64,000 nucleotides of DNA from positions 8,122,001-8,186,000 of the forward strand of contig NC_066283.1 in assembly GCF_905404315.1 (NCBI RefSeq). Reading direction: 5' to 3'. Numbering within the stretch: position 1 is the stretch's first letter; each line of letters opens with the position of its first letter. A model generated the notes under the pieces. It was not told the origin of the DNA. It did not search any database and was given only the letters and a program-made list of their open reading frames with translations. Of the stretch, positions 54,800 through 64,000 are shown piece after piece. The DNA comes from Leptidea sinapis. Taxonomy: Eukaryota; Arthropoda; Insecta; Lepidoptera; Pieridae. Position numbers and translations under genes: made by a program.

Positions 54800-55023
54800 T
54801 GTATTAAAAACAAAATATTGAAGTAGGCGTTACTTTGCGGAAATCCATAACTATCCAAATGATTTGAGTTTTCTTTAATGTTGATTCCACCAATATTTGT
54901 CTTTAAACAATTCGAAACGTATTTCGCCTCTACACGAGGCATCCTCAGGACGTGTTGTCTCGCCGAAATCTGGCACGACAAATATTGGCGGAACTAACAC
55001 TAAAGAAAACTCAAATCATTTGG
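54800..55023. mobile_element. MITE-like element with 48-bp inverted arms
   Basis: 54855-54902 and 54976-55023 are inverted repeats with few mismatches (CCAAATGATTTGAGTTTTCT against AGAAAACTCAAATCATTTGG). A small inner hairpin, GCCTC-TACAC-GAGGC, sits between them. Similar sequence probably extends left to about 54800 (GGCGTTACTTTGCGGAAATC). The TTTCGCCTCTACACGAGGC phrase is familiar to me from insect repeats, without a family name. Confidence 0.75.
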
Positions 55024-55029
55024 ACATAT

Positions 55030-56382
55030 TTGTATTGGATGTCAGAGCAGAATTAATTGACGGTAGTAAAGGTGCTGGACCGGACGGGATACCTCCAATA
55101 TTTAATAAAAAGATTGTAAAGCAGTTAACACTTACTCTCAAAATTTTTTGAATTTCAGATTTGAAAAATCTGTTAATGCTGGGATATTTCCTACTGATTG
55201 GAAGATTACGAATGTTGTACCCATACACAAAAAATGTGATAATGGTAATATCAAAAATTATTAGCCCGTATCAATCTTAAGCATATTTCTTAAGATATTC
55301 GAAACAAATATTTGTCCCATTTTAACCAGACATCTGCAGAACGTTATGTCGAATGCACAGCATGGTTTCCGTAGACTCAGGTCAACTATCAGTAACCTTC
55401 TAGGTTATGTAACGGATCTTTCTTCGGGCGTAGACAACAAAGCTGAGATTGATTGCATATACACAGATTTTTCCAGCGCTTTTGATAAAGTGAACCATGA
55501 AATACTTCTATCAAAATTAAAATTCTATGAGAATTATGGTAAACTATTAAATTTGTTACAATCTTATTTAAAAGAGAGAAGGCGGAGGGTCACTGCAAAT
55601 GGTTACACTTCACATACCTTTTTGCTAGATCAGGCGTACCTCAGGGCTAACATATTGATCCTGTTCTTTTTAACGCTTTTATTAATGATATTTTGGATCA
55701 AATAACATCTAGCAAATGTTCAATGTTCGCTGACGACTTAAAAATTTATGAAGAAATTAAGTCTCAGAATGACATAAGACTTCTTCAAAGTTACCTGGAT
55801 AATATTTGCAACTGGTGTAATATAAATAAAATGACACTTAATCCGGAAAAAAATGTGTACATATCAAGATCACTAGAAATAGAACTGACACTGCATCATC
55901 TTACATCGTTAATAATGTTCCTTTGGAACAGAGATCATTAGTTCGTGGTCTTGGTATAGTTATCGACAAAAAACTAAATTTTAATAATAATAATAATATT
56001 GATAACATCATACTTAAGTCTTGGAAAATGCTGGGTTTTATTAAGCGTACTTGCAAAGATTTCAGAATTGAATTGAATTTGGAATCCCCAATATAATGTC
56101 CATATTGAAAGATTAGAGCGTATTCAACGTAATTTCACTCGCTTTCTAGCTTTTAAAGATGAAACCTGCCCCTATAGTGCAGACTATAAAACAGGACTTG
56201 ACCATTTCAATATCAAATCGTTGGAAATAAGACAAAAATACAACTTAACTTCAACTTTACATAAAATTATACATGGTAGAATCATATCCCCAGAATGTCT
56301 TATAAATGTAAATCTTACAGTCCCTAGAAACAGACCAAGATTCCCTATCAAAAATATTTTCAGCCCAACGATCAGCAGAACT
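55030..56382 (+). pseudogene. Reverse transcriptase of the jockey-clade LINE, broken
   Basis: Pieces in three frames: GSKGAGPDGIPPIF (55060), AQHGFRRLRSTISNLLGYVT and YTDFSSAFDKVNHEILLSKL (55346-55705), then CSMFADDLKIYEEIKSQNDI with the FADD active site and MTLNPEKN (55693-55941), and finally ERLERIQRNFTRFLAF and HFNIKSLEIRQKYNL up to 56382. No RNase H. Clearly an old, dead copy. Confidence 0.8.
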
Positions 56383-58842
56383 TTTGCCCGCAACTTTTGA
56401 CGTCAGCACAATCGGGCCAGACTCGTCCGGGTTAATTACCACACTCACACAGAATACCGGCGTGAAGTAGCGGCCCAGTGCCGCTATGTTTCGCATAGGT
56501 TAGTGTCGAGGACCGGTGGCCATTTCCGGTGATGATTTCAACGGGCATAATGCCGAATGGCTTGGATCACGTACCACAGACTACGCAGGGCGATCTGTGT
56601 ACAATTTTGCATTGGCGTATGGTCTGTCCCAATTGGTTGAGTCGCCTACGCGGCTCCCGGATGTGGATAGCCACATGCCGTCCTTATTGGATCTTCTGCT
56701 GACTACACATCCCGATGCCAGCAGATCCCGTTACCAGGTCTTTGTCGACGCCCCTCTCGGAACGTCCGACCATTGCCTGGTCAGGTAGTGGTAGTGCCTA
56801 TCCGACGCCAACTTCGCAGACCACCAGCGACCCGCCACGTTTGGCACTACAAGTCAGCAGATTGGGATAGGATGCGTTCCTTTTTTGCATCCTACCCTTG
56901 GGGCAGGGTTTGTTTCCCTTCGGATGATCCTAGTGCCTGCGCCGTTGCAGTATCCGATATGTATGTATATTTTTATACCAAACTCTGTAGTACCCATCGG
57001 TGGCAGATCATAGCCCTGGTTCGATGCGTCAGTTAAAGCAGCTGACTTCAAAAAACAGGCGTATCGAACTTGGGTTGCGGCGCTGGGCACAAAGGATCCA
57101 AACTGCAAAGTTCTTAAGAGGAAATATAACCGTGCCTCCAGATTTTTTAAGCGGCAAATCGCTCGTGCGAAGTCTATGCACGTCGTCAAAATCGGCGAGC
57201 AGCTTTCCAGTTACCCGAGCGGAACACGCAAGTTCTGGTCGTTGTCGAAAGCTGCTCTTGGTAACTTCAGCCAGTCGTCCATACCGCCGTTGCACATGAG
57301 GAATGACACCCTGGCCCATACGGCAAAAGAGAAAGCCGATCTCTTGTGCACTCTTCTCGCCTCCAACTCGACTCTTGACGACAACGGAAAAACACCGCCG
57401 ACCATCCCGCGGTGTCAGAGCTCTATGCCTGAAGTACAGTTCAGACAGAAAACTGTTAGGTGAGCTCTGTTTTCGTTGGACGTCAGGAAGTCGAGTGAGC
57501 CCGATGGCATTTCTCCAATCTTGCTTAGAACGTGTGCCCCTGAGTTGACGCCGGTGCTAACGCGTTTATTCCGGCACTCTTATTCTATAGGCGTAGTCCC
57601 TGACTCATGGAAGTCTGCCCTTGTCCATCCGATCCAAAAAAAAGGAGACAGTTCGGATCCGGCAAACTACAGGCCTATTGCTATTACCTCCATGCTCTCC
57701 AAAATCATGGAGAGCATAATTAGCCGTCAGCTCTTGGTATACCTAGAGGGTCACCAGTTGATCAACGACCGACAATACGGGTTTCGCCATGGTCGGTCGG
57801 CAGGTGATCTTCTGGTATACCTGACACATAGATGGGCTGCGGCTATTGAAAGCAAGGGGGAAGGCCTGGCAGTTAGCCTGGATATAGCGAAAGCCTTTGA
57901 TCGTGTATGGCACAAGGCGCTCCTCTCCAAACTTCCATCATTTGGGCTTCCCGAGAGCTTGTGCAAGTGGACCTCCAGCTTCCTCACTGGGCGTAGCATA
58001 CAGGTCGTTGTCGACGGATATTGCTCGAACTCGAAGCCCGTGAATGCTGGAGTGCCCCAAGGCTGTGTGCTGTCTCCCACGCTGTTTCTTCTGCATATCG
58101 ATGATATGTTGGACACCTCCAATATTCACTGCTATGCAGACGACAGCACTGGTGATGCCATATACACGGGCCATGCAGGTCTCTCTCGGGAAATCGTTGA
58201 CCAGTGCCGGGAGAAAATTGTGTCTTCTATCGAGTCCTCTCTTGAGAAGGTCGCGGAATGGGGAAAATTGAACCTTGTCCAATTTAACCCCCAGAAGACT
58301 TAAGTTTGCGCGTTTACCACTAAAAAAACCCCATTTGTCGTATACCGCTCTTCGACAACACTTCCCTCAAAGCCTCGCCTAGTATCAGAATAGTGGGTCT
58401 CGAAATCTCGAGCGATTGCCAATTTCGTGGTCATCTGGAAGGCAAAGCCAAATTGGCTTCAAAGTAACTGGGCGTCATTAATAGAGCACGGCAATACTTC
58501 AAGCCGGCCCACATACTAGCGCTCTACAAAGCGCAGGTCCGGCCACACATGGAGTATTGCTGTCATCTCTGGTCTGGCGCACCCCAGTATCAGCTCGCGT
58601 GAAACGCAGAGCACCTCGAATTGTCGGGGACCCAGTGCTCTGTGAACGGCTGGATCACTTGGCGTTGCGTAGAGACGTCGCTTCATTGTGTGTCTTCTAC
58701 CGCATTTATCACGGGGAGTGTTCCGAAGAGCTGTTTAACCTGATTCATGCCGCCGAATCCACCTTCGCACGACACGCCACAAGTTAGGATATCATCCTCA
58801 CCATCTGGATGTGTGGCGGTCCTCCACAGTGCGGTTTTCAAG
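56383..58842 (+). mobile_element. Jockey-like LINE (family J) inserted into the jockey-clade LINE
   Basis: The longest family J copy here (2.46 kb). GAACT is present at both borders (56378-56382 and 58843-58847). It begins with an unassigned 5' stretch (TGACGTCAGCACAATCGGGC, GCGTGAAGTAGCGGCCC), then the endonuclease C-terminal part (DDFNGHNAEWLGSRTTDYAG, GTSDHCLV) and RT, and ends at GCGGTTTTCAAG. It lacks the last 180 or so bases (the WNELP-coding and G-rich block) that other copies keep, so its 3' end is unusual. Confidence 0.8.
57476..58303 (+). pseudogene. Reverse transcriptase domain of family J LINE
   Basis: A 275-codon frame covering nearly the whole RT: SSEPDGISPILLRTCAPEL, ANYRPIAITSMLSKIMESII, YGFRHGRSAGDLLVYLTHRW, LDIAKAFDRVWHKALLSKLP, NAGVPQGCVLSPTLFLLHID and the active site HCYADDSTGDAIYTG, with the RT thumb start WGKLNLVQFNPQKT before the stop. 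Endonuclease parts upstream (56516-57040) are in other frames and the C-terminal part downstream is broken, so the ORF as a whole is dead. It is the best local reference for all other family J fragments. Confidence 0.85.
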
Positions 58843-59332
58843 GAACTAATATAGGTAAAAACGCCCCCTTAAACAGAATTATGAGCACTTATAAGGATAT
58901 CACTGCCAAAAATGGTAATATAGATATTTTTCATATGGTTAATATATATAAATTTAAAACCGACTGCATTAAAATATTAAGATCTAAGTTATATAAGTTA
59001 AATACTAGAAGTAAATTATTTTATCGTTGTATAGTTATATATTTTATAAAACTCTTTTTTTATAATAGAAATGTATTTAAGTCATTTTTTATCATAATTT
59101 TTGTTTAACTCTTCATTTCTTTAATTTTATTATGTTTAATTGTTCAAATTTGTTATTCTTTTCGCACTATTGTAAATGTTGTTGACACCTGTAAAGACAT
59201 GTCGTATTGTACTATCCCTTGTGTACTTGCTAAAATTTTAATTGTATAATGATGTGTTGTTGGTGTAACTATCTAAATAAATAAATAAAATAAGTAAATA
59301 AGTCTAATTGCATGATCACGACTGGCTAATCG

Positions 59333-59720
59333 TTGAGCTGCAAAAAATTCATTGTGTGTCTTCTACCACGTTTATCAGAGAAAGTGTTCTGAAGAGACCT
59401 GATGCATGCCGCCGAATTTCACCTTCGCACGACATGCCACAAATTAGGATATCATCCCCACCATCTGAATGTGGGGCGGTCCTCCACAGTGCGGTTTTCA
59501 AGGAGCTTTTTTAAGCCGTGGAATGAGCTTCCTTGTGCAGTGTTTCCGGGGGTCGATACGACATGGGTACCTTCAAAAAAAGCGCGTACACCTTCTTTAT
59601 AGACCGGCAACGCTCATGTGATTCCTCTGGTTTTGCAAGAGAATGTGGGCGGCGGTGATCACTTAACATCAGGCTACCAGTACGCTTGTTTGTCCTCCTT
59701 TTCCATAAAAAAATACTTAT
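59333..59720 (+). mobile_element. 3' end copy of jockey-like LINE (family J)
   Basis: From TTGTGTGTCTTCTACCACG through TTCACCTTCGCACGACATGC and GTGGAATGAGCTTCCTTGTG to TTCCATAAAAAAATAC. It includes the terminal block missing from the 56383-58842 copy and follows the jockey-clade tail by about 45 bp. Confidence 0.8.
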
Positions 59721-59739
59721 GATCATTTTTATTTTATTT

Positions 59740-60062
59740 ATTATATTTTACCATTCTGGCTTCTTTCCACAGGATGCCGGCTAGATTATGGGTACCACAA
59801 CGGTGCCTATTTCTGCCGTGAAGCAGTAATGTGTAAGCATTACTGTGTTTCGGTCTGAAGGGCGCCGTAGCTAGTGAAATTACTGGGCAAATGAGACTTA
59901 ACATTTTATGTCTCAAGGTGACGAGCGCAGTTGTAGTGCTGCTCAGAATTTTTGGGGTTTTTCAAGAATCCTGCGCGGCACTGCATTGTAATGAGCAGGG
60001 CGCATCAATTACGATCAGCTGACCGTCCTGCTCGTCTCGTCCCTTATTTTCATAAAAAAAAA
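59740..60062. repeat. Dispersed lepidopteran-type repeat
   Basis: Contains GATGCCGGCTAGATTATGGG, GTGTTTCGGTCTGAAGGGCG, CAAATGAGACTTAACATTTT, CTGCGCGGCACTGCATTG and CTGCTCGTCTCGTCCCTTA, ending in ATTTTCATAAAAAAAAAT. I recall this type of sequence as an abundant dispersed element in moths and butterflies (SINE or LINE tail). It has no coding frame. Confidence 0.65.
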
Positions 60063-60171
60063 TCATTCGCCTGTTAATGCACACTTCGTACAACAAGCCT
60101 AGATTTTTAAGGCTGTTCTCTATATTTACAAAACTTTCCGAAAGCTCACAATAACTGTTAAATACTTAATA

Positions 60172-61459
60172 CGAGGGCTGCACTAAAAATTTCGGGAATC
60201 AAGGAAGTGACACAACATTACTATTTAAAAATGTATTTATTGCTTTTCGAAGTATTCTCCGCGAAATTTGACTCATTTTTCCATACGATGGAATAAATCA
60301 TTGAAGCAACCATACGGAAGTTGGAGTCTCAAAAATGGCCGTTTTGTAGGCGTCCACAGCTTCTTCAGGTGATGAAAATCTCTGACTACGCAATTCATTC
60401 TTTATTTTAGGGAAAGTATAGAAATCATTAGGGCTTAAGTCGGGGCTGTACGGCGGATGGTCTAATAATTCTATGTTTTCTTGCTCTAAAACTCTTTTAT
60501 TCTGTGCGCGGTGTGAGAACTCGCATTGTCATGATGGAGGATGATGTGGCGGTTGCAGTTCTCTTTACGGAGTTCTGAAACGACCTGTGGCAAGCAAATG
60601 CTAGCATACCATTCTGCATTAACTGTTCTTTGTCCCTCAAGAGGAATAGTCGCAACATGGCCTGTTTTGGAGACAAACGTGGCTACCATTTTTTTGCAAC
60701 ATTCCGTGAACGAACAATTTTTGTTGGCATTAACTCATTTTCGAACACCCAAACTCGTGACTGGTTTTTTGTTTCGGTTTCGAACGCGTATATCCAGGAT
60801 TCGACACCTGATACGATGTTGTATACAGCATTTGACGATCCTGCGTGGAATCTTTCGAGAGTTCTGACGCACCAAGTAACGCGAGCTGCTTTTTGCTCTG
60901 CACAGAGCAAATGCGGTATCCATCGGGAATACAACTTTTTTACACCTAATTGTTCATGCAAGATAATTTGTATTTGACTCATGCCAATGTCTAAAGTTGC
61001 CTTAATTTCGCGGTATGTCACATCTCGATCTTCCTCAATCAGCTTACGCACAGGATCAACGTTTTCTTTGGTGACTGCAGTTTTTGAACCACCTTGACGG
61101 GGTTCTGGGTTTTGACCACCTCATCACTGAGCTTGACACGTCCACGTTGAAATTCAGCAAACCAGCGATAAATTGTGTTTTTGAATGGGGCTTCATCACC
61201 AAACGCAGTAATCATCCGGTCAACACACTGTTTTTGTGTTAAACCGCTTCGAAAGTCATAATAAATCATCGCTCTAGAATTTTCTCGAGTCAATTCCATT
61301 TTCTCAACGACAAAACAAGTTTGACAAGACCGAGAATCTTTTTTGAAATAAATAAATGGTATTCAATTTTTAAAACGAAGTAGTTTTTAATTAAAAAGAT
61401 TTTAATATGACAGGAACAGTGGAAATATTCCATTTCCGATACTTTTAGTGCAGCCTATG
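60172..61459 (-). mobile_element. Full-length mariner transposon
   Basis: 1288 bp between TA at 60170-60171 and TA at 61460-61461. Ends CGAGGGCTGCACTAAAAATT and TACTTTTAGTGCAGCCTATG are inverted repeats of about 25 bp with mismatches. Length and TA target agree with mariner. Confidence 0.88.
60200..61299 (-). pseudogene. Mariner transposase, inactive
   Basis: The minus-strand frame starts at 61299 (MELTRENSRAMIYYDFRSGL) with the N-terminal helix-turn-helix part (LTQKQCVDRMITAFGDEAPF, TIYRWFAEFQRG). A frameshift near 61050-61100 moves it to the frame of 61051-60683 (VRKLIEEDRDVTYREIKATL), and stops or shifts follow further on. Catalytic core: the first Asp of the usual GDESW motif is Val here (SGVESWIYAF); the second Asp (LHHDNASSH) and third Asp (YSPDLSPNDF) remain, consistent with the D,D34D mariner spacing. 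The linker WVPHS-like motif reads YSRWIPHLL. The copy is dead by frameshift and by loss of the first catalytic Asp. Confidence 0.85.
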
Positions 61460-61461
61460 TA

Positions 61462-62106
61462 TGTACCTATTATGACATTGCGGTACCTATATAATATATT
61501 AGAATAATTATAAAAAAAACACTCATTGAATGTATTCATATTACCTCAAAATAATTTAATACGGTAGGTAGTTGAATCGACTGCACCTTATTAAAACTTA
61601 TGATAACGTAAAAGTATCTAATAAAGTATATTATGTAAAATATTAAGTTTATTAAGTTTGCGAGAGGGCTGTCTACCTGCTTCCAGATTTATATTAAAAA
61701 GTAAAAAAATAGTGTGAGGGGTCCGACGTAGTTTTTGTTAAAATTTAAGCGACACGCAGGCCTTTCACTGTGCATTTTTTGTGGCGAACCCTTATCCTAG
61801 TGTCCCAATAAAGTTTATTCGGTTGCAACGAACACTGTTGTAACTCAGCGAAAGTAATATTTTATTAAGACAAGCGGCAGCCCTCGACTATGTCCGCGTA
61901 GATTTTGTCTACATGATAATGTGGAAATGGATTTAATTTTGTTAACAATTTCATTGATTTTAAATTGGATTGAATACATGCCTACTCAGATATTGATTAT
62001 CTGTGTTATGTTAAGTAGGTCATGATTTAACAGGAATAAATTATTTTATTTAAGATTTTTTACCGATGCAACTGTAGTTTTGACACTTGATTGACACGAA
62101 GTAGGC
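61462..62106. other. No gene or named repeat
   Basis: AT-rich; no frame with recognisable content. Confidence 0.4.
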
Positions 62107-62109
62107 TTA

Positions 62110-62319
62110 CTGCCGTTTTCAATAACGTATCTCTAGTCACGGATACATTGCTGTCACCTTTTAATGACAAGATCTTATCTATCCATAGTTATGTCCAATA
62201 TAGTTAAAGTTTAATGCTTTATGTCGTTAGGTTATTGAAATGTAAGTAAGCGAAAAACAATAGATTTGTCTACCTCTAGTAAGTTAAACTAAGGATAGAT
62301 AGGTTATTGAAAACGGCCG
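62110..62319. mobile_element. Harbinger-like MITE with TTA duplication
   Basis: 210 bp. Ends CTGCCGTTTTCAATAACG and GTTATTGAAAACGGCCG are inverted, continuing to TATCT/AGATA. TTA on both sides (62107-62109, 62320-62322). Non-coding. The family differs from the MITE at 53707. Confidence 0.8.
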
Positions 62320-62534
62320 TTATTCAATATGGAATTCTATTTGAATAATTGAGAGTAGCTAGGTATGTTAAATGTATCGGCCTAATCAAAATGGTGAATG
62401 ATGATCAAATTAAATCTTGTCTAAAAATATAAATAATAGTTCATATGCGAAGCAACATCATATGCATTAGTAAGTAAACATCATGTGCATTAGTAAGTAC
62501 TACTTACAATTATAATATGTCTATATAATATGAC

Positions 62535-62893
62535 TAGCTGCCCCGACAGACGTTGTTCTGTAGTTAATTAAAAAAAAATACTGTTTTATAGGAATTTGTT
62601 AATAATATCAAGAATTATTTCGTAAAAAATGCTCACTGTTGTTATAATGAAATTGTTTCAGAGCGTAACTGTCAAAACGTGCATCACTAAATTCTCTCAT
62701 AGAAAATATGTCCATACAAAATAAATATTGAAAATAAAAATAATTATGGGTCCCGAATCGAAATAAAAACTATCCTATCTCTCAAGTTGGACCAAACTGC
62801 ACTCCATGAAGTAATCCCCATTAAAATCCGTTCATTAGTTTAAGAGTCCATCGCGGACAAACAACGTGTCACGTAATTTATATATAGTAAGAT
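62535..62893 (+). repeat. RTE-like repeat tail, better copy
   Basis: CTAGCTGCCCCGACAGACGT, ATTCTCTCATAGAAAATATG, AAGTTGGACCAAACTGCACT and TTAAAATCCGTTCATTAG with GGACAAACAACGTGTCACG, ending ATTTATATATAGTAAGAT. Homologous to 8745-9053. The family name is from memory. Confidence 0.65.
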
Positions 62894-63254
62894 ATTATAA
62901 TCCTCATTGAAGCACTTAATCTGCTTTTTTATCTTTATCTTGTCCACACATTATTATTTGCTATACGTTTTACAGGTGAATAGAATACGTTGATACACAG
63001 GTGCCTATGTGACTTGTGCATTCTTTGTGTATAGGGGTCGGTTGAGGAGGGGTGCACACTTATTTAGAAAACAAAAAATTTAACTCCATCAAAACTTGTA
63101 ATAAAATGCGTATAGGTATTTATTTATATACTTAATATGTATATATATATAGCTGGTGACCAGTGCACTTGGCTTCACCTAAACAAATGCATATAGGTAA
63201 TATACAAAATTTTCTGTTGAAATTTAAAATGTTTTTTGTTTATTACGTTTTTCC

Positions 63255-63620
63255 ATGTGCTTGTAGGTTAAGTCTTTTAGTGGGCCATGTATATGCTTCT
63301 GCAATATGATCCCAGAAAATGTACAAAACAAATGTGTTACGAAATTTAAAAGAATTGTTAAAAAACGTTTGTGTGGGAAAGGTTACTATAGCATGAACGA
63401 TTTTCTCAATGACACAACAGACTAGGAATGGAGCGAACACCCTCAGGCTCTTTAATTGTAAATGTTTATTGTACGATATCACATTGTAATCTATTTTTTA
63501 TATAAAAAAAAGCCCGCTGAACTTCTTGCTCCCGTTCTTCTCAGGTCTGAGGCAGACTATTTTGAAAGGGTGGTAGTTTTCAATAAGTGATTTTGAATCC
63601 TATTTTGAGTAATAATTGAA
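63255..63620 (+). mobile_element. 5'-truncated CR1-like LINE (family C), 3' end only
   Basis: The last 55 or so codons of ORF2 (ICFCNMIPENVQNKCVTKF, KKRLCGKGYYSMNDFLND) end at 63425, followed by the family 3' UTR (GAGCGAACACCCTCAGGCTC, AAAAAAAGCCCGCTGAACTT) and a tail near 63610 (TTTTGAGTAATAATTGAATG). It is close to both other copies. Confidence 0.85.
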
Positions 63621-64000
63621 TGAAACAATTTCATAGCCGAACTGTCATATGGTGCGTCAAAATTTTTTCACTCTCCAGAAATATAAAGACACCAACTTAA
63701 GATACAAAAAAATTCTATGTTAAGAAAATTAAATTCATGTTGACTTTCGTTGAATATACCTTTATTTTTAAAGCTGTTATTAAAACGCGTTAAAAAAGCG
63801 CTTTATGAATTAATTTGTATGCATTCTAAACTTACGTTACAAAACCCGGTAAATAACCTTCCAAAAATATTGACGTGAAAAAATTTACAAATATATGCAA
63901 AGTGAAGCAACAAAATACTCGATGCCTTATATGAGTAACTAAAAAAAATGTAAATTAATAAGTAAAAACATAGTTATAGCTATTGTATTAAATTAAAAAA
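63621..64000. other. End of window, nothing recognised
   Basis: AT-rich sequence without a supported feature. Confidence 0.4.

Larger units (their letters stand above)
54070..59290 (+). mobile_element. Jockey-clade LINE, split by a MITE and by a second LINE
   Basis: The two outer parts, 54070-56382 and 58843-59290, belong to one element: the frame ending in FSPTISRT at 56382 continues as NIGKNAPLNRIMSTY at 58848. The family differs from both family J and family C. The 3' UTR ends in an AAATAAATAAATAAAAT tail. There are many stops and an internal deletion between endonuclease and RT (about 54690-55020), where a MITE now lies. Confidence 0.8.

Overview
The window is nuclear DNA of an insect, most likely a moth or butterfly. 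It is AT-rich, its genes carry many short exons with canonical GT/AG junctions, and about half of it is transposon debris of kinds typical of Lepidoptera (jockey-like and CR1-like LINE fragments, mariner, MITEs, a tRNA-derived SINE). The order Lepidoptera is inferred from repeat character; no species can be named.

Six host genes can be read. TMEM60 (853-1260, +) is intronless. 174 bp downstream lies a gene for a small single-Ig membrane protein (1435-3855, +), which I do not recognise. ANAPC4, a subunit of the anaphase-promoting complex, lies on the minus strand in six exons (9709 down to 3914). RWDD2 (23922-24794, +) is a single exon. CSN3, subunit 3 of the COP9 signalosome, has nine exons (30413-38103, +). 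UROD, uroporphyrinogen decarboxylase of haem synthesis, has seven exons on the minus strand (52269 down to 38689) and meets CSN3 tail to tail. All reconstructed splice forms stay in frame and have near-normal lengths. ANAPC4 and CSN3 both act in ubiquitin control and RWDD2 is a RWD/DUF1115 protein; I see no sign that this is more than chance neighbourhood.

The 14 kb between the head-to-head ANAPC4 and RWDD2 starts is filled by retrotransposons: a CR1-like LINE (10.4-13.3 kb), a LINE end with RNase H flanked by a 23-bp target duplication (13.5-14.9 kb), jockey-like fragments with a local duplication (15.2-17.5 kb), and a full-length I-like LINE with 12-bp target duplications (17.9-23.5 kb). 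The latter is damaged by only one frameshift and one stop. A tandem array of five 100-bp units lies at 29.26-29.76 kb. Introns of CSN3 and UROD carry an inverted (twin-primed) LINE copy, MITEs, a SINE, a near-perfect hairpin, a pair of about 0.7-kb foldback elements and a 2.7-kb element with long inverted ends.

From 52.3 kb to the end I find no host gene. That part holds a jockey-clade LINE split by a later LINE insertion, a full-length dead mariner (60.2-61.5 kb), Harbinger-like MITEs with TTA duplications and two LINE 3' ends.

I did not find a clearly new biological system. The most informative observations are the nested insertions, the small inverted-template mutation that breaks the CR1-like LINE, the twin-primed copy and the large unclassified inverted-repeat element.
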